Below are positions 9,192 through 22,269 of a DNA stretch of 64,000 bases, one piece after another. Both the position numbers and the translations under genes were made by a program. Source of the DNA: Methyloversatilis sp. (GTDB taxonomy: Bacteria > Pseudomonadota > Gammaproteobacteria > Burkholderiales > Rhodocyclaceae); the NCBI GenBank assembly GCA_016791045.1, contig JAEUNO010000015.1:62001-126000 (forward strand). Reading direction: 5' to 3'. Positions within the stretch are counted from its first letter, which is position 1. Each line of letters starts with the position of its first letter. The notes under the pieces are model-generated. The model was not told the DNA's origin. It saw only the letters and a list, made by a program, of their open reading frames with translations, and did not search any database.

Positions 9192-10124
9192 TCAGAGAGT
9201 ATGTACAGCAAACCAGTGGCGGATATCGGCCACGTCCTTCGCGATTGCCTCGCGCAGTGCATCCAGTCCTTCATAGCGCAGCTCGTCACGCATCTTGTGC
9301 CGGAAGCGCACCGACACGCGGCGGTCATACAGGTCGACCGTGCGGTCCAGCAGATGGACCTCGCAGGTCGGCCGCAGGCCGTCGGCAATGGTCGGTCGCA
9401 CGCCCACACTCGCCGCGCCCTGCGCACCGAGCAAGCCGGCACCGGTGACGGTGACCGCGAATATTCCGGACAGCGGCAGCGAACGCTGCCTGATCTGCAC
9501 GTTCGCGGTCGGAAAACCGAGTTCGCGACCGATTTTCTGCCCGTGCTCGACGCGCCCGCTGATTTCGTAAGGGCGTCCGAGCAGTGCTTCGGCACGCGCC
9601 AGATCACCGTGTTCCAGCGCCCCGCGCACCGCGGAACTGGAAACCCGCTCGCCATCGACCGCGATCGTGGCCATGGTCGCCAGTGAAAAGCCGTGCCGCT
9701 CGCCGGCCACGCGCAGGCGCTCGAAGTCGCCCTCCCGACCCCGTCCGAAACGGAAGTCGTCGCCGATGATCAGGTGGCGCACGCCAAGACCCCGCACCAG
9801 CAGGTCCTCGATGAAAGCCTGGGCGCTCAGTGCCGCAAACCGCGCATTGAAACGACACACGTACACCCTGTCCACCCCGGCTTCGGCAAACAGTTCGAGT
9901 TTCTCGCGCAGGCTGGTCAGCCGGGTTGGCCGTCGCTCGTGCGTGAAGAACTCGCGCGGATGCGGCTCGAAGGTCATCACCGCTGCCGGCAGACGATCTT
10001 CGCGCGCACGCGAAACGAGCTGGGCCAGCAGGGCCTGATGGCCCAGATGCACACCGTCGAAGTTACCGATGGTCAGGACGACCGGCGCATCGGCCACGGA
10101 AGGGATTGCGCGAAAGACCTGCAC
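9192..10124 (-). CDS. ribF: Bifunctional riboflavin kinase / FAD synthetase
   Basis: The 310-residue enzyme makes FMN and FAD from riboflavin. The N-terminal nucleotidyltransferase half has GNFDGVHLGHQALL near residue 22 and the RFGRGREGDF segment. The C-terminal kinase half has GRELGFPTANVQ, where PTAN binds the nucleotide, and the conserved CEVHLLD. It heads the ileS-lspA-fkpB-ispH run and begins 49 bases downstream of tRNA-Leu on the same strand, so it may share the tRNA promoter. Confidence 0.96.
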   Translation of the reverse strand: MQVFRAIPSVADAPVVLTIGNFDGVHLGHQALLAQLVSRAREDRLPAAVMTFEPHPREFFTHERRPTRLTSLREKLELFAEAGVDRVYVCRFNARFAALSAQAFIEDLLVRGLGVRHLIIGDDFRFGRGREGDFERLRVAGERHGFSLATMATIAVDGERVSSSAVRGALEHGDLARAEALLGRPYEISGRVEHGQKIGRELGFPTANVQIRQRSLPLSGIFAVTVTGAGLLGAQGAASVGVRPTIADGLRPTCEVHLLDRTVDLYDRRVSVRFRHKMRDELRYEGLDALREAIAKDVADIRHWFAVHTL

Positions 10125-10172
10125 GGATTGAAAAGCGCCCGAAAAATCGCGCGATTATAGCTTGGCGCTTGT

Positions 10173-10257
10173 TGGTGCCGGGAGGGGGACTCGAACCCCC
10201 ACACCTTGCGGCGGCGGATTTTGAATCCGCTGCGTCTACCGATTCCGCCATCCCGGC
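10173..10257 (-). tRNA. tRNA-Leu (anticodon CAA)
   Basis: The 85-nt class II tRNA starts GCCGGGATGGCGGAATCGG and ends TCCCGGCACCA, with CCA encoded. The anticodon loop TTCAAAA gives CAA, which reads UUG. A long variable arm is present, as expected for leucine, and the T-arm GGGGGTTCGAGTCCCCC pairs perfectly. Confidence 0.97.
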
Positions 10258-10272
10258 AGGGAAGAGCGCCGG

Positions 10273-10302
10273 ATTATGCGTGTCGGGCCGGTCGCTGCGC
10301 AA
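10273..10302 (-). promoter_or_regulatory. Probable promoter of tRNA-Leu (and possibly ribF)
   Basis: Minus-strand -35 TTGCGC (10302-10297), 18-bp spacer, -10 CATAAT (10278-10273), about 15 bases before the tRNA 5' end. No terminator is seen between the tRNA and ribF, so read-through is plausible. Confidence 0.5.
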
Positions 10303-10349
10303 GCCTGACGGACGCTACAATTGCGGGCTTTGCCTTTCAGGCCGACCCT

Positions 10350-12513
<2,164 letters not shown>

Positions 12514-12524
12514 GCAAATCTGTC

Positions 12525-12558
12525 GGCCCGGGACGGTCCGGGCCCGGCTGATATACTC
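12525..12558 (+). promoter_or_regulatory. Hairpin and -10 element upstream of yajC
   Basis: GGCCCGG (12525-12531) and CCGGGCC (12538-12544) form a 7-bp hairpin after tgt, followed by TATACT at 12553-12558, a good -10 box 35 bases before yajC. No clear -35 is present, so the promoter call is tentative. The hairpin lacks a T-run. Confidence 0.4.
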
Positions 12559-12592
12559 GCGCGCTTTACCAATCGCGCAAACGGAGTTCAAC

Positions 12593-12919
12593 GTGTTCAT
12601 TTCCCCCGCTTACGCTCAGGCCGCAGGCGCCGCCGACCCCACCGGCGGCCTGATGGGACTGCTGCCCATCCTGCTGATGTTCGTCGTCCTGTGGTTCCTG
12701 ATGATCCGCCCGCAGATGAAGCGCGCGAAGGAACACAAGGCGCTGATCGAAGCGCTGACCAAGGGCGACGAAGTGGTGACCCAGGGCGGCATGGCCGGCC
12801 GGATCACCAAGGTCGGCGACAACTTCATCAGCGTCGAGCTGGCGCCGAACGTCGAAGTTGCCGTACAGCGACAGGCGATCGCCACGGTACTGCCCAAGGG
12901 CACGCTGAAGGCACTCTGA
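12593..12919 (+). CDS. yajC: Preprotein translocase subunit YajC
   Basis: The 108-residue single-pass membrane protein associates with SecDF. A hydrophobic segment of about 22 residues (GLLPILLMFVVLWFLMI) is followed by the family signature RPQMKRAKEHKALIEAL and a small beta domain beginning GDEVVTQGGMAGRI. The start is a GTG with GGAG about 8 bases upstream. It precedes secD by 72 bases in the conserved tgt-yajC-secD-secF order. Confidence 0.95.
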   Translation: MFISPAYAQAAGAADPTGGLMGLLPILLMFVVLWFLMIRPQMKRAKEHKALIEALTKGDEVVTQGGMAGRITKVGDNFISVELAPNVEVAVQRQAIATVLPKGTLKAL

Positions 12920-12991
12920 TCCCGCGCTGATCCGTCCGGCCACGGCCGGCGGACGCGCCGCCGGCCCCCCACTCCTCATTCAGAATCCGCA

Positions 12992-14842
12992 ATGAACCGC
13001 TATCCGATCTGGAAAAACGCGCTGGTGATCGTGGCGCTGATACTTGGCCTGGTCTACACCCTGCCGAACTTCTTCGGCGAGGCGCCGGCAGTACAGGTAT
13101 CGACCGCGCGCACCGGCGTGCAGATCGACGCCGCCCTGATGACGCAGGTCGAATCAACGCTGAAGGACGCGGCCATCGCTCACACCGGCATGACGCTGGA
13201 CACGACCGGTGTGCGTGTTCGCCTGGCCGACACCGATACCCAGCTGAAGACACGCGACGTGCTGGAAAAGGCGCTCAATCCGGATCCGGCCGACGGCAAG
13301 TACGTGGTGGCGCTGAATCTGCTGTCGAAGTCGCCGGACTGGCTGCGTTCCTTCGGCGCACTGCCGATGTATCTCGGCCTCGACCTGCGCGGCGGCGTGC
13401 ACTTCCTGCTGCAGGTCGACATGCAGGGCGCGATGGTCAAGCGGCTGGACTCGATGTCGTCCGACCTGCGCACCCAGCTGCGGGAAAAGAACATCCGCCA
13501 CGGTGGCATTTCGCGCGAAGGCAACACCATCGTGCTGCGCTTCCGCGACGCAGCCGGTCGCGATGCCGCGCGCAGCGCAGCCGAAAAGGCGCTGCCGGAA
13601 ATGGTGTGGACACCGGGCCAATCCGGTGCCGACCTGTTGTACACAGGCCGCATGAGCGAACTGGCCGAGACGGAAATGCGGGAATCGGCCATCAAGCAGA
13701 ACATCCTGACGCTGCAGAAGCGCGTGAACGAACTGGGCGTGGCCGAACCCATCATCCAGCAGCAGGGTGCCGACCGCATCGTCGTGCAGTTGCCCGGCGT
13801 GCAGGACGTGGCCAAGGCGAAAGACCTGATCGGCCGCACCGCCACGCTGGAGGTTCGCCTGGTCGATCAGGAAGCGATGACCAGCGGCAATATGGAAGGG
13901 CTCGAGGTCTATCCGGAGAACTCGCGCAGCGGCGGTGTTTCGAATGTGCCGGTCAAGAAGCAGGTCATCCTGACCGGCGAGCGATTCGAAACCGCCCAGG
14001 CGTCGTTCGACGATTCGAACCGCCCGGCCGTGGCGGTGAAGCTCGACGCCACCGGCGGCCGCATCATGCGCACGGTCACGCGTGAAAACCTGAAGAAGCT
14101 GATGGTCATCCTGCTGTTCGAAAAGGGCCGCGGCGAGGCGATTTCGGTGGCCACCATCCAGGGCGAGTTCGGCGACCGCTTCCAGATCACCGGCCAGTTC
14201 TCGCCGCAGGAAACGAACACGCTGGCCATCCTGATCCGCTCGGGCGCACTGGCAGCACCGATGGAAATCATCGAAGAACGGGTCATCGGCCCGTCGCTCG
14301 GCGCCGAGAACATCGAAAAGGGGTTCGATTCGACGCTCTGGGGCTTCGTGGCGATCGCCGTGTTCATGATCTTCTATTACGCGGTGTTCGGCTTCATCTC
14401 GACCACGGCGCTGGCGGCCAACCTGCTGTTCCTGATTGCGCTGCTGTCACTGCTGCAGGCCACGCTGACACTGCCGGGCATTGCCGCCATCGCGCTGACA
14501 CTGGGCATGGCAATCGACGCCAACGTGCTGATCAACGAGCGTATCCGCGAAGAACTGCGCAATGGCGTCACGCCGCAGGCGGCGATCGCTGCCGGATACG
14601 AGCGCGCCTGGGCGACCATTCTCGACTCGAACATCACGACGCTGATCGCCGGCATCGCACTGCTGGTGTTCGGATCCGGACCGGTACGCGGCTTTGCGGT
14701 GGTGCACTGCCTGGGCATCCTGACGTCGATGTTCAGCGCGGTCGTCGTGTCACGCGCCATCGTCAACATGGTGTACGGACGCGCCCGCAAGCTGGAAAAA
14801 GTGTCAATCGGCACCGTGTGGAAACCGGGCGCCAACCTCTGA
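12992..14842 (+). CDS. secD: Protein translocase subunit SecD
   Basis: The 616-residue RND-type membrane protein uses the proton gradient to help pull proteins through SecYEG. There is one N-terminal transmembrane helix (residues ~9-27), then a large periplasmic domain beginning with the LGLDLRGGVHFLLQVD signature near 128-143. Five C-terminal membrane helices start near 450 and include AIALTLGMAIDANVLINERIREE. secF follows 27 bases later. Confidence 0.97.
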   Translation: MNRYPIWKNALVIVALILGLVYTLPNFFGEAPAVQVSTARTGVQIDAALMTQVESTLKDAAIAHTGMTLDTTGVRVRLADTDTQLKTRDVLEKALNPDPADGKYVVALNLLSKSPDWLRSFGALPMYLGLDLRGGVHFLLQVDMQGAMVKRLDSMSSDLRTQLREKNIRHGGISREGNTIVLRFRDAAGRDAARSAAEKALPEMVWTPGQSGADLLYTGRMSELAETEMRESAIKQNILTLQKRVNELGVAEPIIQQQGADRIVVQLPGVQDVAKAKDLIGRTATLEVRLVDQEAMTSGNMEGLEVYPENSRSGGVSNVPVKKQVILTGERFETAQASFDDSNRPAVAVKLDATGGRIMRTVTRENLKKLMVILLFEKGRGEAISVATIQGEFGDRFQITGQFSPQETNTLAILIRSGALAAPMEIIEERVIGPSLGAENIEKGFDSTLWGFVAIAVFMIFYYAVFGFISTTALAANLLFLIALLSLLQATLTLPGIAAIALTLGMAIDANVLINERIREELRNGVTPQAAIAAGYERAWATILDSNITTLIAGIALLVFGSGPVRGFAVVHCLGILTSMFSAVVVSRAIVNMVYGRARKLEKVSIGTVWKPGANL

Positions 14843-14869
14843 GCCGCCACCAAGGAAATCTGAACAGTC

Positions 14870-15808
14870 ATGGAATTCTTCCGCATCCGGCGCGACATCC
14901 CCTTCATGCGCAAGGCGCTGGTGTTCAACGTCATTTCGTTGGTCACCTTCCTGCTGGCCGTGTTCTTCCTCGCCACGCGCGGCCTTCATCTGTCGGTGGA
15001 ATTCACCGGCGGCACATTGATGGAAGTTTCGTACAGCGAAGCGGCCGACCTGCAGGGCGTGCGCAAGGCACTGACCGACAGTGGCTTCAGCGAACCGCAG
15101 GTACAGAACTTCGGTACCGCGCGTGACGTGCTGATCCGGCTGCCTCTGGTCAAGGACGTCGATTCGGCCAAGGTCAGCCAGCAGGTGATCGCCACGCTCA
15201 GCGCGGGTGAGGGTCCGAAGCCCGAACTGCGGCGCGTCGAATACGTCGGCCCGCAGATCGGCAAGGAGCTGGCCGAAGACGGCGCGTTGGCGCTCATGTT
15301 CGTCATCTGCGGCATCATGGCCTACTTGGCCATGCGCTTCGAGTGGCGCTATGCCGTGTCGGCCATCATCGCCAACCTGCACGACGTGGTGATCATCCTG
15401 GGCTTCTTCGCCGCCTTCCAGTGGGAGTTCTCGCTGCCGGTGCTGGCGGCCGTGCTGGCGGTGCTCGGCTACTCGGTGAATGAATCGGTCGTGGTGTTCG
15501 ACCGCGTGCGCGAAGTGTTCCGCAATGCGCGCAAGCGCACGCTGACGGTCGCCGAGGTCATGGACAACGCCATCACGAGCACGATCTCGCGCACCATCAT
15601 CACGCACGGTTCAACCCAGATGATGGTGCTGTCGATGCTGCTGTTCGGCGGCGAGGCGCTGCACTACTTCGCGGTGGCGCTGACCATCGGCATCTGCTTC
15701 GGCATCTATTCGTCGGTGCTGGTCGCCTGCCCGCTGGCGATGTGGCTGGGTGTCAAGCGCGAACAGCTCATCAAGCCGCCGAAGCGCAAGGAAGAAGCGG
15801 TCGTCTGA
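14870..15808 (+). CDS. secF: Protein translocase subunit SecF
   Basis: The 312-residue partner of SecD. It has six predicted membrane helices, the first at ~18-37, a periplasmic domain beginning VEFTGGTLMEVSY, and the conserved membrane motifs VGPQIGKELAEDGALAL and VLGYSVNESVVVFDRVRE. It is the last gene of the yajC-secD-secF run and is followed by an intrinsic terminator. Confidence 0.97.
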   Translation: MEFFRIRRDIPFMRKALVFNVISLVTFLLAVFFLATRGLHLSVEFTGGTLMEVSYSEAADLQGVRKALTDSGFSEPQVQNFGTARDVLIRLPLVKDVDSAKVSQQVIATLSAGEGPKPELRRVEYVGPQIGKELAEDGALALMFVICGIMAYLAMRFEWRYAVSAIIANLHDVVIILGFFAAFQWEFSLPVLAAVLAVLGYSVNESVVVFDRVREVFRNARKRTLTVAEVMDNAITSTISRTIITHGSTQMMVLSMLLFGGEALHYFAVALTIGICFGIYSSVLVACPLAMWLGVKREQLIKPPKRKEEAVV

Positions 15809-15841
15809 CCTTGCAGCACCCTCTCCGGACGAGACAACAAG

Positions 15842-15864
15842 AAACCGGCCAGAGCCGGTTTTTT
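15842..15864 (+). terminator. Terminator after secF
   Basis: AAACCGGC (15842-15849) pairs with GCCGGTTT (15854-15861) around CAGA, ending in a T-run to 15864. It lies between secF and the convergent gene ending at 15890. Its minus-strand tail (TTTCTTG) is weaker. Confidence 0.8.
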
Positions 15865-15889
15865 GTTGTCCGCAGATTCGCACGAGGAA

Positions 15890-16210
15890 TCACGGCTGAG
15901 CGAACACCTGCTTCACGCGCAAGGTCTGGCCGCTGTCGACCAGCGCGATCAGCCGGTCGATGTTCGGGTGCTTGCCCGGGTTGCCGCGCGCATCGAGGGT
16001 GTGCTCGCCATACAGATCCAGGCCCTGCTTCGATGCATCCGGCGTGATGGCCCCATGCAACTGGGCGAGGTGGTTGTACACCGCCAGCGAGCCGGCCTGG
16101 CCAGGCTTGTTCTCGATGGTCGCGATCACTTCTCCGGCGGCATCGATCAGTTGCAGCGCCGCCAGATGCGACACGCCGGGCAAGGTTTTGAGCGTTTCGG
16201 CGAAACTCAT
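15890..16210 (-). CDS. DUF2322-like small protein
   Basis: A 106-residue soluble protein starting MSFAETLKTLPGVSHLAAL with a compact alpha/beta look and no cysteines, signal or membrane segment. I recall this pattern, ending in GKHPNIDRLIALVDSGQTL, from the DUF2322 family of uncharacterised proteobacterial proteins; the assignment is from memory. It begins 9 bases after the purB stop, so it is co-transcribed with purB. No function can be derived. Confidence 0.72.
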   Translation of the reverse strand: MSFAETLKTLPGVSHLAALQLIDAAGEVIATIENKPGQAGSLAVYNHLAQLHGAITPDASKQGLDLYGEHTLDARGNPGKHPNIDRLIALVDSGQTLRVKQVFAQP

Positions 16211-16219
16211 GATGCGTCC

Positions 16220-18347
<2,128 letters not shown>

Positions 18348-18385
18348 GGCAAAAGACACGCGCCAAGCCGGCCGGTACGAACCGC

Positions 18386-19531
18386 TCAGGCCGCTTTGCC
18401 GGCCGCGGTGATGACGCCGCCGCCCAGACAGACCCGGCTTTCGTAGACGACCACGCTCTGGCCGGGCGTCACCGCCCACTGGGCTTCGGCAAAAGCGATG
18501 TCGCAGCGTGCAGCATCGACCGCATCGATGCTGCACGGCGCATCCGCCTGCCGGTAGCGCGTCTTTGCCGCATACACCCAGTGCGTGTGCGGCAGCTCGC
18601 CCGACACCCATGACAGGTCGCCCGCCACCAGCCGCTCCGACAGCAGTGCCGGGTGGTCATGGCCACGCACCACGTACAGCACGTTGCTGGCCATGTCCTT
18701 GCGCACCGCGTACCACGCGTCGTGTTCGCCGGCGTCGTCCGCCATGCCCTTGAGGCCGCCGATCCCCAGCCCCTTGCGCTGACCGATCGTGTGATACATC
18801 AGGCCTTCATGGCGGCCGAGCACGCGGTCGGTATCAAGATCGCGGATGTCGCCCGGCGTGACCGGCAGGTAACGCTGCAGGAATTCGCGGAACGGTCGCT
18901 CGCCGACGAAACAGATGCCGGTCGAATCCTTCTTGCCGGCATTGGCCAGCCCGGCGTCGGCCGCGATGCGGCGCACCTCGCGCTTGGGCAGGTGACCGAC
19001 CGGGAACAGCGTATGCGACAGCTGCGCCTGGTTCAGCCGGTGCAGGAAGTAGCTCTGGTCCTTGTTGCCGTCCTCGCCCTTGAGCAGCTGGAAGCGGCCC
19101 TGGAACTCGCGCACCTGCGCATAGTGGCCGGTGGCGATGCGCTTTGCTCCGAGCTGCATCGCGTGATCAAGAAAGGCGCTGAACTTGATCTCGGCGTTGC
19201 ACAGCACGTCGGGGTTGGGTGTGCGGCCGGCCTGGTATTCGCGCAGGAAGCTCGAAAACACGCGGTCCTTGTATTCGGCCGAAAAATTGACCACTTCAAG
19301 GTCCATGCCGATCACGTCGGCCGCCGACACGGCGTCGATCAGATCCTGCCGGGTCGAGCAGTATTCGTCGGTGTCGTCGTCCTCCCAGTTCTTCATGAAC
19401 AGGCCGACCACCTTGTAGCCGGCGCGCTTGAGCAGCAGCGCCGACACCGACGAATCGACGCCGCCCGACATGCCGACGACCACGGTTTCACCCGGTTCGG
19501 CGGCTGTTTCAGCGCCGTGCATTCCAGTCAT
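18386..19531 (-). CDS. mnmA: tRNA-specific 2-thiouridylase MnmA
   Basis: MnmA thiolates U34 of Lys, Glu and Gln tRNAs. The PP-loop [17 protein letters not shown] is near residue 17. The two catalytic cysteines are in [13 protein letters not shown] (~110) and [10 protein letters not shown] (~206). The C-terminal beta-barrel is complete. Three in-frame ATGs (19546, 19531, 19522) are possible. 19531 is chosen because GGGGGA lies seven bases upstream, giving 381 aa. It overlaps the preceding secreted-protein gene by 23 bases, so the two are coupled. Confidence 0.95.
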   Translation of the reverse strand: MTGMHGAETAAEPGETVVVGMSGGVDSSVSALLLKRAGYKVVGLFMKNWEDDDTDEYCSTRQDLIDAVSAADVIGMDLEVVNFSAEYKDRVFSSFLREYQAGRTPNPDVLCNAEIKFSAFLDHAMQLGAKRIATGHYAQVREFQGRFQLLKGEDGNKDQSYFLHRLNQAQLSHTLFPVGHLPKREVRRIAADAGLANAGKKDSTGICFVGERPFREFLQRYLPVTPGDIRDLDTDRVLGRHEGLMYHTIGQRKGLGIGGLKGMADDAGEHDAWYAVRKDMASNVLYVVRGHDHPALLSERLVAGDLSWVSGELPHTHWVYAAKTRYRQADAPCSIDAVDAARCDIAFAEAQWAVTPGQSVVVYESRVCLGGGVITAAGKAA

Positions 19532-20075
19532 CCGGATATCCCCCATTCTTCCAGTGTTCCATGTCCATCACGACCGGCGGTTCGCCGTGGTCGCGAAACC
19601 AGGTATCGACCGCGTACCGTCGGCCGCTTTCGGTGTCTTCGATCACCGCGGTGAAGTGCTGCATGATGACCCAGCTGGTGCGCCGCGCGATGTCCAGTAC
19701 CCGATGGTGACGCAGGGCGCCTGCTTCCTGCAGCTGTTCGAGCATCACGGTGGTGGTGTGCGCGTGGTCGATGCAGTCCATGCGCCCTTCGGCCCCGAGA
19801 TCGAGGTAGTCGCCGGCGCGGTCGGCGCCGATCGGAGACTGCTCGCCGGCCCAGCGGTACAGGCGCGCAATCACCCACTCCAGCTGTTCGCGCTCGCCGG
19901 CAGCATCGGTCGTCTTGAGCATTTCACCGACCAGCACGGCGCGCTGCTCGGGCGAAAGGCTGACCGTCTGCACGACGAGGCACCCGTAATTGAAGCAGAT
20001 GTCCAGCGCCATGCCGGGCGCCGCCTGAACCTGCAGCGCACAGCACAGCACCACACCCGCCAGCATTCTCCGCAT
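19509..20075 (-). CDS. Secreted protein of unknown function, possible transglutaminase-like fold
   Basis: The 188-residue protein has a clear N-terminal signal peptide ([21 protein letters not shown]), so it is periplasmic or secreted. The mature part contains [19 protein letters not shown], later [21 protein letters not shown]. The order Cys (in DCIDHA), His (before FTAVIED) and Asp (in AVDTWF) resembles the Cys-His-Asp triad of transglutaminase-like cysteine peptidases, though overall family membership is not certain. Two further cysteines near the mature N-terminus may form a disulfide. The start overlaps the nudJ stop (TGATG) and the end overlaps mnmA, so it is embedded in that operon. 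Confidence 0.8.
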   Translation of the reverse strand: MRRMLAGVVLCCALQVQAAPGMALDICFNYGCLVVQTVSLSPEQRAVLVGEMLKTTDAAGEREQLEWVIARLYRWAGEQSPIGADRAGDYLDLGAEGRMDCIDHAHTTTVMLEQLQEAGALRHHRVLDIARRTSWVIMQHFTAVIEDTESGRRYAVDTWFRDHGEPPVVMDMEHWKNGGYPDDWNARR

Positions 20076-20530
20076 CAGGAAAAGTGCCGCACGACCGCCA
20101 GCGGCAGGCGCACGTCGGCCAGCCAGTCCTGGACGCACGCCCACACCAGCGGGCTGCGATGGCGCTCGCGACTGGCTTCGATCTCTTCGGGCGTCATCCA
20201 GAAGGCACGCACGATGCCGTCGTCCAGCGCGCGCCCGGCAATCTGCTCGCCGCTTTCGCCGGAAAAGGCGAAGCGCAGGTAGGTGACTTCGCCGTCGGGC
20301 CGGCGCCACTGATAGACACCGACCAGCGCCTGCGGCACGAAAGGATGGGCGGTTTCCTCCATCGCCTCGCGGGCACACGCCTCGACCAGCGACTCGCCCT
20401 CTTCCAGATGGCCGGCCGGCTGGTTCAGCATCAGCCCCTTCGACGTTTCCTCTTCCACCATCAGGAAGCGGCCCCGGTACTCCATCAGGGCGGCCACGGT
20501 GACATTGGGCTTCCATATGCGTTCGCTCAT
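20075..20530 (-). CDS. nudJ: Nudix hydrolase NudJ-like
   Basis: A 151-residue Nudix phosphohydrolase. The Nudix box reads GHLEEGESLVEACAREAMEE (residues ~40-59), matching Gx5Ex7REuxEE. The start WKPNVTVAALME and NQPAGHLE closely resemble E. coli NudJ, which hydrolyses nucleoside tri- and diphosphates and hydroxymethylpyrimidine pyrophosphate. In E. coli nudJ is also next to mnmA and near purB, supporting orthology. The stop overlaps the next start (TGATG). Confidence 0.9.
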   Translation of the reverse strand: MSERIWKPNVTVAALMEYRGRFLMVEEETSKGLMLNQPAGHLEEGESLVEACAREAMEETAHPFVPQALVGVYQWRRPDGEVTYLRFAFSGESGEQIAGRALDDGIVRAFWMTPEEIEASRERHRSPLVWACVQDWLADVRLPLAVVRHFS

Positions 20531-20626
20531 CGGTGGATTTTAACGCGAGCCGCTGCGATGACCGTCGCCGTACAGCGCGCATCAGCTAAAATCGCGCGCT
20601 TATCGCAATCCACTGGAGTGTTTCTC

Positions 20627-21547
20627 ATGTCGATGGCCGACCGCGACGGTTTTATCTGGTACGACGGCAAGATGGTGCCCTGGCGCGAGGCCACCACGCA
20701 CGTACTGACCCACTCGCTGCACTACGGTCTGGCCGTCTTCGAGGGTGTGCGCGCCTACCACACCGAAATCGGTACCGCGATCTACCGCCTGAAGGAACAC
20801 ACCGACCGGCTGTTCAACTCGGCGCACATCTACATGATGAAGATGCCGTACAGCCGCGAGGAAATCATGGAAGCGCAGCTTGAAGTGGTGCGCGCCAACA
20901 AGCTCGAATCCTGCTACATCCGGCCGATCGCCTTCTTCGGCTCGGAAAAGATGGGGATTTCGACGCGTGGCGCTTCGGTGCATGTGTCGATCGCCGCCTG
21001 GCCCTGGGGCGCCTACCTGGGCGAGGACGGGCTGAAGAAGGGCATCCGGGTCAAGACCTCGTCCTTCTCGCGCCACCACGTCAATGTGTCGATGTGCCGC
21101 GCCAAGTACTCGGGCACCTACGCCAACTCCATCCTCGCGAACATGGAAGCGACCGACCTCGGCTACGACGAGGCGCTGCTGCTCGACGTGGATGGCTTCG
21201 TCGCCGAAGGGGCGGGAGAAAACCTGTTCGTGGTGAAGGACAACAAGATCTACGAACCGGAAATCGCCTCGGCGCTGGTCGGCATCACGCGCGCATCGGT
21301 GATCGAGATCGCCGCCGAATTCGGCTACCAGGTGGTGTCGAAGCGGCTGACGCGTGACGATGTCTATACCGCGGACGAAGCTTTCTTCACCGGCACCGCC
21401 GCCGAAGTGACACCGATCCGCGAACTCGACAACCGCGTCATCGGCAGCGGCACGCGCGGCCCGGTCACCGAAAAGCTGCAGGCGCGCTTCTTCGACATCG
21501 TCAATGGCCGCGCGCCCGAGTACCACCGCTGGCTGACCAAGATCTGA
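20627..21547 (+). CDS. ilvE: Branched-chain amino acid aminotransferase
   Basis: The 306-residue class IV PLP aminotransferase performs the last step of Ile, Val and Leu synthesis. ATG at 20627 has GGAG eight bases upstream. Conserved elements are FEGVRAY, the PLP lysine in CRAKYSGTYANS (~160), EGAGENLFVVKD, and FFTGTAAEVTPI. Length is typical (E. coli 309). A TAAAAT at about 20587 could be its -10. It leads a short plus-strand run with the next two genes. Confidence 0.97.
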   Translation: MSMADRDGFIWYDGKMVPWREATTHVLTHSLHYGLAVFEGVRAYHTEIGTAIYRLKEHTDRLFNSAHIYMMKMPYSREEIMEAQLEVVRANKLESCYIRPIAFFGSEKMGISTRGASVHVSIAAWPWGAYLGEDGLKKGIRVKTSSFSRHHVNVSMCRAKYSGTYANSILANMEATDLGYDEALLLDVDGFVAEGAGENLFVVKDNKIYEPEIASALVGITRASVIEIAAEFGYQVVSKRLTRDDVYTADEAFFTGTAAEVTPIRELDNRVIGSGTRGPVTEKLQARFFDIVNGRAPEYHRWLTKI

Positions 21548-21565
21548 ACCCGGAGCCCATCTGCC

Positions 21566-21778
21566 ATGAACCAAGCCGTGAGTGATTCCAGCCGCGACCG
21601 CGCACGCGACGTCGAAGTGGGTGCGAGCGATCTGCCGCTGCACTGCCCGCTGCCCGGCGCACCGCTGTGGGCGCGTCATCCGCGTGTGTTTCTCGACGTG
21701 ACCAAGACCGGCGAGGCCGCCTGCCCGTACTGCGGTACGCGCTACCGCTACAACGGCCCGGCGCCCGCCGGCCACTGA
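21566..21778 (+). CDS. CHCC zinc-finger protein (zf-CHCC family)
   Basis: The 70-residue protein consists of a flexible N-terminus and one zinc site: Cys in LPLHCPLPG, His in WARHPRVFLDV, and CPYCGTRYRY. This C-x(n)-H-x(n)-CxxC layout is that of the zf-CHCC family, related to the zinc-binding part of mitochondrial NDUFS6. Such genes often sit beside ilvE in beta- and gammaproteobacteria (from memory). It starts 18 bases after ilvE and is followed 9 bases later by the next gene. The biological role is not established. Confidence 0.9.
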   Translation: MNQAVSDSSRDRARDVEVGASDLPLHCPLPGAPLWARHPRVFLDVTKTGEAACPYCGTRYRYNGPAPAGH

Positions 21779-21787
21779 GCTCAGCCC

Positions 21788-22219
21788 ATGGAAATGCCCC
21801 GCAAGGCCTTTTTCGCGACGCCTCAGGAAGCCGAAGCGGCCTTTTACGAAGCACGTGCGCGGGGCGACATCGAAGCCATGATGGCGGTGTGGGGCGACGA
21901 GGACGACATCATTTGCGCACTGGCCGGCTGCCCGCGTGCCAGCGGCTACGAAGAAGTCCGCGATGCCTGGCGGCGCGTGTTCGCCGGGACCCGGGTCGAT
22001 GTGCGGGTAATCAACGCACAGATCATGCAGGGCGTGCTGCAGTCCATCCACAGCCTGAACGAACAGTGCAGCGCCGCCGGTGACCGCGCGGCGCGTCCGC
22101 TGCTCATCGTGACCAACGTCTATCTGCGCGGTCCGCTGGGCTGGCACATGGTGCTGCATCACGCGTCCGCCGCCCCGGCTGCACAGGAGACGGCGGGCCC
22201 GCCGAAAATACTTCACTGA
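21788..22219 (+). CDS. NTF2-like (SnoaL/DUF4440-type) protein
   Basis: The 143-residue protein has an NTF2-like cone fold: helix AEAAFYEARARGDIEAMMAVWGDED, CALAGCPRASGYEEVRDAWRRVF, then beta strands ending GPLGWHMVLHHAS. It resembles SnoaL_3-type proteins that protect against or modify small ligands. No catalytic residues can be assigned. It lies 9 bases downstream of the CHCC zinc-finger gene and belongs to the ilvE transcript. Confidence 0.82.
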   Translation: MEMPRKAFFATPQEAEAAFYEARARGDIEAMMAVWGDEDDIICALAGCPRASGYEEVRDAWRRVFAGTRVDVRVINAQIMQGVLQSIHSLNEQCSAAGDRAARPLLIVTNVYLRGPLGWHMVLHHASAAPAAQETAGPPKILH

Positions 22220-22269
22220 GTACGTCGCTGAGCATTTCACCGGATCCCGCTCCGAGTTCCTCATCGGGC

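Noticed and set aside
7596..9686. A 696-codon open frame on the plus strand opposite ileS and ribF
   Set aside because: It runs across the boundary of two conserved genes on the other strand and has the Arg/His/Gln-rich composition of an antisense shadow.
10206..10349. N-terminal extension of queA
   Set aside because: It would run antisense through tRNA-Leu and adds residues absent from QueA proteins. GTG at 10350 or 10362 is a better start.
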